A stretch of DNA of 64,000 nucleotides from the NCBI GenBank assembly GCA_030427085.1, contig JAUHXH010000001.1:558001-622000 (forward strand), read 5' to 3'. The notes under the pieces are model-generated. The model ran no database searches and had not been told where the DNA came from. It saw only the letters and a list, made by a program, of their open reading frames with translations. Source of the DNA: Gammaproteobacteria bacterium. Lineage in GTDB: Bacteria; Pseudomonadota; Gammaproteobacteria; Pseudomonadales; Halieaceae. The position numbers were made by a program, and so were the translations under genes. Positions 56,008 to 63,352 of the stretch are shown here, piece by piece (position 1 is the first letter of the stretch; every line of letters begins with the position of its first letter).

Positions 56008-57036
56008 ATGCCTAAGACAATTGCCACCGCCAGTAACGTGTTTGCAGCCTGCGACAGGCTCGAGGCAGCTAACGAACGATGGAATCGAGAGGATGTTCGC
56101 AGTGAAGTTGGGGGCGGTGGTTGGGTTGTTATCGATCCGCTAATTAAGGCCTGGCGTGGCTTGAAGCCACTGAGGGAAGTGGCACCTAGCACACCAACCG
56201 AGTTGCTCCAGCAGGTGGCAGCCTCATTGGAGGCGCATATTGCTGGATTTACCCAGGAAGCAGAGGGCCGACTCACTGAGAGCCAGAAGATCTTCGATAC
56301 AGCGATTTCAGCGTTATCAGAAAAGTTAGCGAACCTGGAGTCCGAGTTGGAAGAGACAACAGCAAGCCTAGCGTCCAGCGAGTCTGAAAACGCAGCACTT
56401 ACCGAGCAGCTCGAGAAGGCCCAAAAAGAGCTGGAGCAGTCGAGGACGGAAAATGCCCGACTGGTGACCGAGAACGACGGCCTCACCGGGCAGGTGTCTC
56501 GTATGGAAAAAGAACACAAGACTACGATTCAGTCGATGCAAGCTGAACAACGGGAGCTACTCAAGCAGCTTGCCCAGGAGCGATCGAGAGTAGCAGAGGA
56601 GCACGCTACGGCAATTGCAGCTCAGCGTAAGGAGCTGGCGCTGGAAGCTGAGCAGGCTGAAAACCGACTGATGGTGCTCCTGGACCAGGAGAGACAGGAA
56701 TCCAAAGAAACAGAGTCAAAGTTGTCCGGTAACCTGGACAAGGTCACGCAGAAAGTCCAGGCCCAGAGAGACGCTATCATTGCTTTAGAAACCACCGTCA
56801 CGGAGCTTACTCGCCAGAACGAGAAAGTCGAGTCAGAGCGAGCAATCGAGGTTGAAAGCTACACTGCTCTACAGGCAGTGCTAGAGGAGCAGAAGGCAGA
56901 TACCGTGTCGATCGAGCAGGAATTCTCCGCCTATAAACAGCAGCATGCTTTAGATGGCCAGTTGGGAGCACTACAGGACGCTGTCGCCGGTCTCCAGGCT
57001 CAATTGACCGAACGCAAGAAGAAAAAGAAGGAGTAA
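56008..57036 (+). CDS. KfrA-like DNA-binding coiled-coil protein (TnpT-like arrangement)
   Basis: The 342-residue protein has an N-terminal KfrA-type DNA-binding segment (NVFAACDRLEAANERWNREDVRSEVGGGGWVVIDPLIKAWRG, about 10-55) and then an almost continuous coiled coil (about 90-340) ending in a Lys-rich tail. KfrA proteins bind DNA and polymerise on plasmids; TnpT of Tn4651 is a recombinase partner with this type of domain. The ATG has AGGGGAG directly upstream; a GTG two codons earlier is possible. It is divergent from the tyrosine recombinase, the two being separated by about 210 bp with repeats. Its last 281 bp recur downstream. Confidence 0.8.
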   Translation: MPKTIATASNVFAACDRLEAANERWNREDVRSEVGGGGWVVIDPLIKAWRGLKPLREVAPSTPTELLQQVAASLEAHIAGFTQEAEGRLTESQKIFDTAISALSEKLANLESELEETTASLASSESENAALTEQLEKAQKELEQSRTENARLVTENDGLTGQVSRMEKEHKTTIQSMQAEQRELLKQLAQERSRVAEEHATAIAAQRKELALEAEQAENRLMVLLDQERQESKETESKLSGNLDKVTQKVQAQRDAIIALETTVTELTRQNEKVESERAIEVESYTALQAVLEEQKADTVSIEQEFSAYKQQHALDGQLGALQDAVAGLQAQLTERKKKKKE

Positions 57037-57045
57037 GAGAGCAGG

Positions 57046-57159
57046 ACAAACCGGGGGCACATGCTTGGATTCAGCTGGTGTCCTGCGAATACCTTTAAAC
57101 AGGTCAGTAAGTTGCGCGCCTATTTTGACCTGGATTCTCAAAATCTGCCCCCACTTTGT
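57046..57159. repeat. Small element with imperfect 17-bp terminal inverted repeats
   Basis: ACAAACCGGGGGCACAT at the left and the reverse complement of ACAAAGTGGGGGCAGAT at the right agree at 14 of 17 positions and bracket a 114-bp segment with no coding capacity. It looks like a MITE-like insertion or the paired ends of a lost element, sitting exactly between the coiled-coil gene and its duplicated tail. No obvious target duplication is seen. Confidence 0.55.
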
Positions 57160-57166
57160 TCTACTC

Positions 57167-57450
57167 TCCAGGCCCAGAGAGACGCTTTCATTGCTTTAGA
57201 GACCACCGTCACGGAGCTTACTCGCCAGAACGAGAAAGTCGAGTCGGAGCGAGCAATTCAGGTTAGAAGCAACACTGTTCTACAGGCAGAGCTTGAGGGG
57301 CAGAAAGCGGAAGCCGCCGCGGTCAAGCAGCAATTCACTGCCTATAAACAGCAACATACATTGGGCGGGGAATTGGGAGCCCTACAAGACGCGGTGGCCG
57401 GTCTCCAGGCCCAGTTGTTGACCGACCGCAGCGATAAAAAGAAGGAGTGA
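57167..57450 (+). pseudogene. Diverged duplicate of the KfrA-like gene's 3' end
   Basis: From TCCAGGCCCAGAGAGACGCT onward this stretch repeats positions 56756-57036, the last 93 codons of the coiled-coil gene, ending with its own stop (KKKE). The two copies differ by many synonymous and some non-synonymous changes and one extra codon, so the event is not recent. A reading frame of 129 codons extends upstream into the inverted-repeat element, but the first about 35 residues have no resemblance to the parent gene and no convincing start is seen. It is taken as a non-functional remnant. Confidence 0.75.
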
Positions 57451-57754
57451 ACCCAACACTCCTCATGCTGTGCTCAAGGGCTATTCCCTTCTAGGGTTAA
57501 CGATGGAAATCTCTTTTTGGAGAAGGGTAAAGGGTAAGTGTAACTTTGTCTTGTTGCCCGTCACGAATATCCACCTTCCCCGCGTCAATAACGATCTATA
57601 GTTGCGTTTCCTTCTTGTAAAGTAGCGAATCAGTAAGCCCTGCTCGTCATCTACATCCGAGACATATGTCTAAATGAAACAATTGGGACAGTCTTTGAGC
57701 GTGAGAGCGACTAAGCTTCATCCTCAGGATATCGACATAAGTGGTTACTCTGCC
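57451..57754. other. Non-coding junction between island and catabolic operon
   Basis: About 300 bp without a supported gene. A short AAGGG/CCCTT inverted repeat lies just after the remnant gene. A promoter for the downstream operon must lie here, but no convincing -35/-10 pair or Crp/Fnr palindrome could be picked out by eye. Confidence 0.5.
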
Positions 57755-58696
57755 ATGGATAATAAGACAATTTTGGTCAGCAGACTTCTCCCAGATCCTT
57801 TGGTGGCTGCACTTTCAGGCCTTGGGGAGGTACAGATAGCATCCCCGGATTTCGGCATAGAAATATCGGAGCAAGTGGGCGTTATTGTCTCCACTGCCAT
57901 GGACCCACTACCGGCTGCAATCATCGAAAGCTTTCCCAGCGGCCTGGGCTTGATTGCTAATTTGGGGGTAGGTACCGATAACATCCACTTGAGCACAGCC
58001 GATAGACGTGGGATTCAAGTTAGTAATACACCTGTCGTTACCGAGGACACTGCTGATCTCGCCATGGCATTACTGTTATCGACTTGTCGCCGTCTGAGCG
58101 TCTGTGAGCGACTATTGAGGGACGATGACTGGGGTAGTTCTCAGAAGCACCTGGGCACGCGTGTGCACGGGAAAACGCTTGGCATAGTCGGATTTGGTGC
58201 CATTGGGCAGGCTCTAGCCCGCAGAGCAAAGGCATTTGACCTCGAAATCCTATATCACGGACCGAACCGTAAAGAAGATGCTGAGGCGGTAACGAAGGGC
58301 CGATATTGTGAGGATTTATCGCAGTTGCTAGGCGAATCTGACATCGTATCCCTGCATTGTCCTTTGAGTGCTTCAACCCGGCATGTAATTGATGCGAAAA
58401 CGCTCAAGCAAATGAAGCCTGGTTCCATTTTGATTAATACTGGCCGAGGTGCGCTGGTCGACGAAAAGGCCCTGGTTAGTGCACTGGCTGACGGCCATTT
58501 GGGGGGCGCCGGCCTCGATGTATTTGAATTTGAGCCCGCAGTAACGGCAGAGCTCTTCAATTTTGATAATGTCACATTGCTTCCTCATATTGGCAGTGCT
58601 ACTGCAGAGTGTCGCCAGGATATTGCACTACGCGGACTTGCCAATGTCAGGCAATTCCTCCAGGACGGTACCGTCCTTGATCCAGTGAGAAATTAA
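57755..58696 (+). CDS. D-2-hydroxyacid dehydrogenase (NAD(P)-dependent)
   Basis: The 313-residue enzyme interconverts 2-oxo acids and D-2-hydroxy acids. It has the NAD-binding site GKTLGIVGFGAIGQALARRA, the substrate Arg region INTGRGALVDEKAL, a catalytic Glu in the GAGLDVFEFEP block and the catalytic His in LLPHIGSAT. The GVGTDNI block and overall pattern are those of the glyoxylate/hydroxypyruvate reductase branch. The ATG at MDNKTILVS fits the family; a frame starting 27 codons upstream lacks similarity. It leads the operon with a permease, dehydratase and ThDP enzyme; the permease starts 3 bp downstream. Confidence 0.9.
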   Translation: MDNKTILVSRLLPDPLVAALSGLGEVQIASPDFGIEISEQVGVIVSTAMDPLPAAIIESFPSGLGLIANLGVGTDNIHLSTADRRGIQVSNTPVVTEDTADLAMALLLSTCRRLSVCERLLRDDDWGSSQKHLGTRVHGKTLGIVGFGAIGQALARRAKAFDLEILYHGPNRKEDAEAVTKGRYCEDLSQLLGESDIVSLHCPLSASTRHVIDAKTLKQMKPGSILINTGRGALVDEKALVSALADGHLGGAGLDVFEFEPAVTAELFNFDNVTLLPHIGSATAECRQDIALRGLANVRQFLQDGTVLDPVRN

Positions 58697-58699
58697 GCC

Positions 58700-60070
58700 A
58701 TGGAATATGCAGGTTTACTGATAAGTGTTGCGCTATTGATAGTGTTGGCGCTGCGAGGCGTCGACATAATTTTCGCCTCTCTGATTTGTTCATTGATGGT
58801 GATTCTCACAAATGACCTTCCCATTGCCGAGGGCATGACCGCGTATTTTTCCTTCGGTCCATTGGGGGCATTCACCTTCGCCGGTAAGTTTTTCCTCCTG
58901 TTTGCAGCAGGTGCCATGTTCGGGAGAGTGATGGGTGATAGTCATGCAGCATCCAGCATCGCTTTGGCCCTGGTGGCAAAACTTGGTGCTCACCGAGCGC
59001 TGTGGATTACGGTCATTTCATGTGCGCTGCTAACCTATGGCGGCGTCGTGGTCTTCGTTGTGGTATTCGCGGTGTATCCGCTGGGACTTCGTTTACTTCA
59101 GGAAGCAGATATTCCAAAGCGCTTGTTCTGTGCGGCTTTGGCTTTAGGGGCCGGGACATTTACCCTTACCGCGCTACCCGGTACACCCTCCATTCATAAT
59201 GTTATCTCCTCGGTAGCGCTTAATACCGACCTGTTTGCCGGGGGCTGGCTAGGCGTCCTGGGTGGAGGTCTGATGCTCGTTGTCGGGATGTGGTATTTAG
59301 AGCGCCAACGGAAACTGGCAACCGAAAATGGCGAGCATTTTGAGCCCGGGCCTAATGATCGTATCACCGATCCTGCCGAGGGGGATGCCCCATCGTGGCA
59401 ATTGGCTATCATGCCATTGGCGTTGGTGCTGCTAACCATTATCGCACCTCGCGTAATTACGATGATTGTCGCCCCTGAGACCATGGAGAGTTCTGGCTGG
59501 TTCTTCGAGCTTCTTCGTTTTGCGAATAGCCAGCCCATCGTATGGCCTAGCATTTCACTGATGAGCGGTACCGTACTAGCGGTTCTACTGTTTTCAACGC
59601 TGCGCCCCCAGGCGCTCACAGTTATTGGTCAGGGTACCCAGGATTCGATCATGCCCCTGATCAATACCGCGGCTGTGATCGGTTTCGGCGGAGTGGTAAC
59701 CCACACTGCAGGCTTTGAAAGCTTTACCAGGCTGATGCTGGAGTCTGACCTACCTCCGTTAATTTCTATGTTCACTTCGGTGAGTCTGGTTTCTGCTATC
59801 ACGGGGTCTGCTTCAGGTGGCCTGCAGATATTTATGCAAACAATGGCTCCGGCATATATTGAAATGGGTATCGCCCCAGAGACCTTGCACAGGCTTGCCA
59901 CCATGGCCAGCGGAGGGTTCGATTCACTGCCTCACTGCGGTGCAATCGTGGCAATGCTAACTATTACCGGGTTGAGCCACCGTGAAGCCTATCGAGATGT
60001 CGGAATGGTTACCGTGGTGATACCCGTGGGAGCGACTTTGGTGACCCTCGCTGTAGCTTCATTGATCTAA
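58700..60070 (+). CDS. GntP family permease
   Basis: The 456-residue inner-membrane protein has about 12-14 hydrophobic segments and GntP-family features (FFLLFAAGAMFGRVMGDSHAASSIA, ALPGTPSIHNVI, and SAITGSASGGLQIFMQTMAPAY near the C-terminus). Family members import gluconate and other sugar acids or hydroxy acids with protons. Its place between a hydroxyacid dehydrogenase and a dehydratase suggests that it imports the substrate of this operon. Confidence 0.9.
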   Translation: MEYAGLLISVALLIVLALRGVDIIFASLICSLMVILTNDLPIAEGMTAYFSFGPLGAFTFAGKFFLLFAAGAMFGRVMGDSHAASSIALALVAKLGAHRALWITVISCALLTYGGVVVFVVVFAVYPLGLRLLQEADIPKRLFCAALALGAGTFTLTALPGTPSIHNVISSVALNTDLFAGGWLGVLGGGLMLVVGMWYLERQRKLATENGEHFEPGPNDRITDPAEGDAPSWQLAIMPLALVLLTIIAPRVITMIVAPETMESSGWFFELLRFANSQPIVWPSISLMSGTVLAVLLFSTLRPQALTVIGQGTQDSIMPLINTAAVIGFGGVVTHTAGFESFTRLMLESDLPPLISMFTSVSLVSAITGSASGGLQIFMQTMAPAYIEMGIAPETLHRLATMASGGFDSLPHCGAIVAMLTITGLSHREAYRDVGMVTVVIPVGATLVTLAVASLI

Positions 60071-60104
60071 AGCCAGTAATAAAAATTCAAGACAGGAACA
60101 AATT

Positions 60105-61745
60105 ATGAAAAAGCGCAGCGATATTATTTCTTCCAGCCCGAGCCCTGTAATGAACATGTTTCGCAAGGGACTGCTACATGGTGCTGGGTACGATGCGGAC
60201 AGCCTTAAGGAACGCCCGCTTATTGCGATAGCTAATTCGCATACCGAGCTGACCACGGGCCACTCTCACCTGAATATCCTGGCGAGAAAGGTCAAAGAAG
60301 GGGTGATCGCCGCTGGAGGCGAGGCTGCAGAATTTAATGTACCGGCACCATGCGATGGTGTGGCTATGGCCCACGATGGAATGCGCTATGTGCTCGCTCA
60401 GAGGGACCTTATCGCTGATATCCTCGAGACACACATTCGCTCTCAGCCGTACGATGGCGTGGTCTTTATTGCCGGGTGTGACAAGATCAATCCTGGAATG
60501 ATGATGGCGGCTGCCAGCCTGGATCTTCCGTCTATTTATCTTTCAGCTGGCCCAGGGCAGATGGATATACGCAACACGGATACGCCAACGGGCTCGATTG
60601 ATCACGGTGATTATAAGGGGGAGCCAGACTTGTTTGCGAAAACGGCGACCTGCTCAACCTGCGGCGCTTGCGAAATCATGGGTACCGCCAATACATTCCA
60701 ATGCCTCGCAGAAGTGCTTGGGCTATGCCTGCCAGGTACAAGTAATATTCCAGGTTGGCACAGCGACAAACTACAGGCGGCGCGAGCTACTGGATCGAGA
60801 GTCGTTGAACTGGTCAAGGAAGGCCTCAATGCTCGCCAGATGTTCAGTGAGGCGGCATTCCGAAATGCCATAAAGATGACTATGGCCATTGGGGGTTCGA
60901 CTAATACGCTATTACACCTACCGGCTATAGCCCATGCTGCAGAAGTACCTCTGGGTATGTCCGATTTCGAGAAGGCTGACGATATACCGACTCTTTTGGC
61001 TGTGAGCCCCAACGGCCCTTATGGTGTGCAGGATCTTTGGGCTGCTGGTGGAATGCCCGCTGTCATTCAGCGGATGCAATCAAAGCTGGAGATGGATTGT
61101 ATGACTGTGAGTGGCTTGCCGTTGCAGGCTGTAGCTGACTCCGCAGTTGTCCTGAACTCGAAAGTGATCCCCCCGGTGGAAGAAGCGTTCAGGACTGACG
61201 CAGGGATAGCAGTATTGCGCGGCAATCTATCCCCTGATACGGCAGTGATAAAGTCTTCCGGGGTACACGAAACCATGCAGGTTTGTAGCGGACCTGCCCG
61301 CTGTTTCGACTCAGAAGAGGACGCTCTAGTCGCTATCGCTAACGATGAAATTCAGCAGGGCGAGGTATTGGTTTTACGGTACCAGGGACCGAAAGGTTCA
61401 CCCGGGATGCCGGAAATGCTGGGCGTCACTATGGCGATGAAGACCAAGGGATTGGACAAAGCGGCTCTAATTACAGATGGACGCTTCTCTGGCGCGACAT
61501 CGGGCCCCTGCGTTGGACACGTTTGCCCGGAAGCCAGTGACGGTGGGGCGATAGCCTTCATTCGTGATGGCGACATAATCGAGATCGATATTCCTGCACG
61601 CACTCTGCACCTGGCGGTAGACGATACAGAATTGGCTGCACGCAAAGAAGGCTGGGAGCCTCTGGAAAAGCCCGTTCCCCCGGGGTTTATGCGCCGCTAC
61701 CGGCGTCATGTTCGGCCCGCCTGTGAAGGTGCAATTCTCGACTAG
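60105..61745 (+). CDS. IlvD/Edd family dehydratase
   Basis: The 546-residue iron-sulfur enzyme removes water from a 2,3-dihydroxy acid or aldonic acid to give a 2-oxo acid. Cluster cysteines and signature blocks are visible: CDGVAMAHDGM, GCDKINPGMMMAAASLDLPS, CSTCGACEIMGTANTF and GRFSGATSGPCVGHVCPEA. IlvD for branched-chain synthesis and catabolic sugar-acid dehydratases share these motifs; the context (permease, hydroxyacid dehydrogenase, ThDP enzyme) favours the catabolic role. A 34-bp gap separates it from the permease. Confidence 0.9.
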   Translation: MKKRSDIISSSPSPVMNMFRKGLLHGAGYDADSLKERPLIAIANSHTELTTGHSHLNILARKVKEGVIAAGGEAAEFNVPAPCDGVAMAHDGMRYVLAQRDLIADILETHIRSQPYDGVVFIAGCDKINPGMMMAAASLDLPSIYLSAGPGQMDIRNTDTPTGSIDHGDYKGEPDLFAKTATCSTCGACEIMGTANTFQCLAEVLGLCLPGTSNIPGWHSDKLQAARATGSRVVELVKEGLNARQMFSEAAFRNAIKMTMAIGGSTNTLLHLPAIAHAAEVPLGMSDFEKADDIPTLLAVSPNGPYGVQDLWAAGGMPAVIQRMQSKLEMDCMTVSGLPLQAVADSAVVLNSKVIPPVEEAFRTDAGIAVLRGNLSPDTAVIKSSGVHETMQVCSGPARCFDSEEDALVAIANDEIQQGEVLVLRYQGPKGSPGMPEMLGVTMAMKTKGLDKAALITDGRFSGATSGPCVGHVCPEASDGGAIAFIRDGDIIEIDIPARTLHLAVDDTELAARKEGWEPLEKPVPPGFMRRYRRHVRPACEGAILD

Positions 61746-61795
61746 ATTTACCGATACAACCAATACCGTACTTAGACAATGACGATGGACTTCCT

Positions 61796-63340
61796 ATGAA
61801 TGGCGCCGAATCCCTATTGAAAACACTGACCGATGCAGGTGTAGAAGTCTGCTTTGCCAACCCCGGTACCTCAGAAATGCAGTTCGTTGCGGCTATAGAC
61901 GGCTGTGATGACATGCGTCCTGTGCTGGCGTTGTTTGAGGGTGTAGCGACCGGTGCGGCGGATGGCTATGGCCGAATGGCGGAGAAGCCGGCGGCAACTC
62001 TACTGCACCTGGGTCCCGGGTTGGCCAACGGCATGGCGAATCTGCACAATGCACGACGTGCAGGTACTCCCGTGGTCAACGTTATCGGAGATCACGCTAC
62101 TTATCATTTGCAATATGATGCACCCCTGACGTCAGATGTTGTCGGACATGCCAAGCCGGTTTCTGATTGGGTACAGGTTAGTGAATCTGCAAAGCAATTG
62201 GGACATGCGGGCGCAGCAGCAGTAGCAGCCTCCCTGGAGAACGGGGGGCAGATCGCCTCCCTGATTGTACCCGCTGATCATGCCTGGGACCCGGCCGATC
62301 AGGCTGCAGAGCCTCAGTCACCACCCCAGGCAGCAACTGTGCCCAGCGGGGCGATAGAGCAAGCTGCACGCGCACTCAAATCCGGTGAGCCAGTCGCCAT
62401 TCTTTTGGGTGGAAGTGCTCTAAAGGAGCCCGCACTTACGGCGGCGGGGCGTATTGCTGCAGCGACTGGTGCCCGGTTGCTCTGCGAAACCTTTGCTGCA
62501 CGGCTGCAGCGGGGCGCCGGACGAGTTACACCTGAACGTATTCCTTATTTTGGAGAAATGGCTGCGGAGTTCTTGCAAGATTTTCGCCACATCATAATCG
62601 TAGGGACGCAAGCCCCTGTTTCATTTTTTGCCTATCCGAGAAAGCCCAGTTGGCTTAGCCCTCCCGGGTGTGAAACCCCAGTACTGGCTGAGCCTGGTAC
62701 CGATACTGTTGCTGCACTGGAGGCACTGGCCGACTACATTGACGCGCCAATCGAGCCCTCGTGTGTACAGCAGGAAATGATTCCTGAAATTCCGGCAGGA
62801 AAGCTGACACCTGGGGGAATAGGGGCGTGTGTAGCTGCGCTAATGCCGGAACAGGCGATTGTATCTGATGAATCTGCTACTGCGGGATTGGCCATCATGC
62901 CGGTGACGGCTGGTGCCGCTCCGCATGATTGGTTGATGTTAACAGGAGGCGCTATAGGGCAGGGCTTGCCCGTGGCCATAGGAGCAGCTGTGGCTTGTCC
63001 GGAGCGTAAGGTATTGGCACTGCAAGCTGACGGAAGTGCCATGTACACCTTGCAGTCTCTCTGGACTATCGCACGGGAAAATCTTGATGTGGTCACTGTC
63101 ATTATCAACAATGGCAGCTATGCGATTTTGAATATCGAGCTGGAAAGGGTGGGCGTTCAAAATCCAGGCCCTAAGGCTCTCTCTATGCTGGACCTGACTA
63201 AGCCGTCGCTGAACTGGCTGGCTTTGGCTGAGGGTATGGGGGTATCCGCTACACGGGCAACCACTGTGGAGGCGTTCCATGAGCAGTTGACCGACGCGCT
63301 TGCTGGTACTGGGCCACGGCTAATAGAGGCGGTCGTGTAG
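61796..63340 (+). CDS. Acetolactate synthase-like ThDP-dependent enzyme (paralogue 2)
   Basis: This 514-residue protein is a close relative of the enzyme at 17 kb: both begin MNGAESL, share the block HLGPGL-N-NLHNAR and GDHATYHLQYDAPLTSD, and have Glu48 as the catalytic glutamate. Here the cofactor motif reads ADGSAMYT (411-413) instead of GDG. Following a dehydratase that yields a 2-oxo acid, a 2-oxo-acid decarboxylase or carboligase role fits the operon better than acetolactate synthesis. The substrate is unknown. It converges on the Crp-like regulator 12 bp away. Confidence 0.83.
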   Translation: MNGAESLLKTLTDAGVEVCFANPGTSEMQFVAAIDGCDDMRPVLALFEGVATGAADGYGRMAEKPAATLLHLGPGLANGMANLHNARRAGTPVVNVIGDHATYHLQYDAPLTSDVVGHAKPVSDWVQVSESAKQLGHAGAAAVAASLENGGQIASLIVPADHAWDPADQAAEPQSPPQAATVPSGAIEQAARALKSGEPVAILLGGSALKEPALTAAGRIAAATGARLLCETFAARLQRGAGRVTPERIPYFGEMAAEFLQDFRHIIIVGTQAPVSFFAYPRKPSWLSPPGCETPVLAEPGTDTVAALEALADYIDAPIEPSCVQQEMIPEIPAGKLTPGGIGACVAALMPEQAIVSDESATAGLAIMPVTAGAAPHDWLMLTGGAIGQGLPVAIGAAVACPERKVLALQADGSAMYTLQSLWTIARENLDVVTVIINNGSYAILNIELERVGVQNPGPKALSMLDLTKPSLNWLALAEGMGVSATRATTVEAFHEQLTDALAGTGPRLIEAVV

Positions 63341-63352
63341 GCCCATAGCTCG

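Larger units (their letters stand above)
52540..57500. mobile_element. AT-rich mobile island (boundaries approximate)
   Basis: From near the end of the ABC-F gene to about 57.5 kb the sequence becomes visibly AT-richer, codon use changes, and gene content is foreign: a TniQ-like protein, a tyrosine recombinase, a KfrA-like coiled-coil protein, a small inverted-repeat element and a gene-tail duplicate. No convincing terminal repeats or target duplications could be found by eye, so the limits are inferred from composition. The 210-bp stretch 52599-52810 holds no gene that I can support. Confidence 0.65.

Noticed and set aside
57061-57166. In-frame extension in front of the duplicated coiled-coil tail, which would give a 129-residue gene
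   Set aside because: The first about 35 codons come from the inverted-repeat element, do not resemble the parent protein, and have no clear ribosome site; the duplicate is treated as a remnant.
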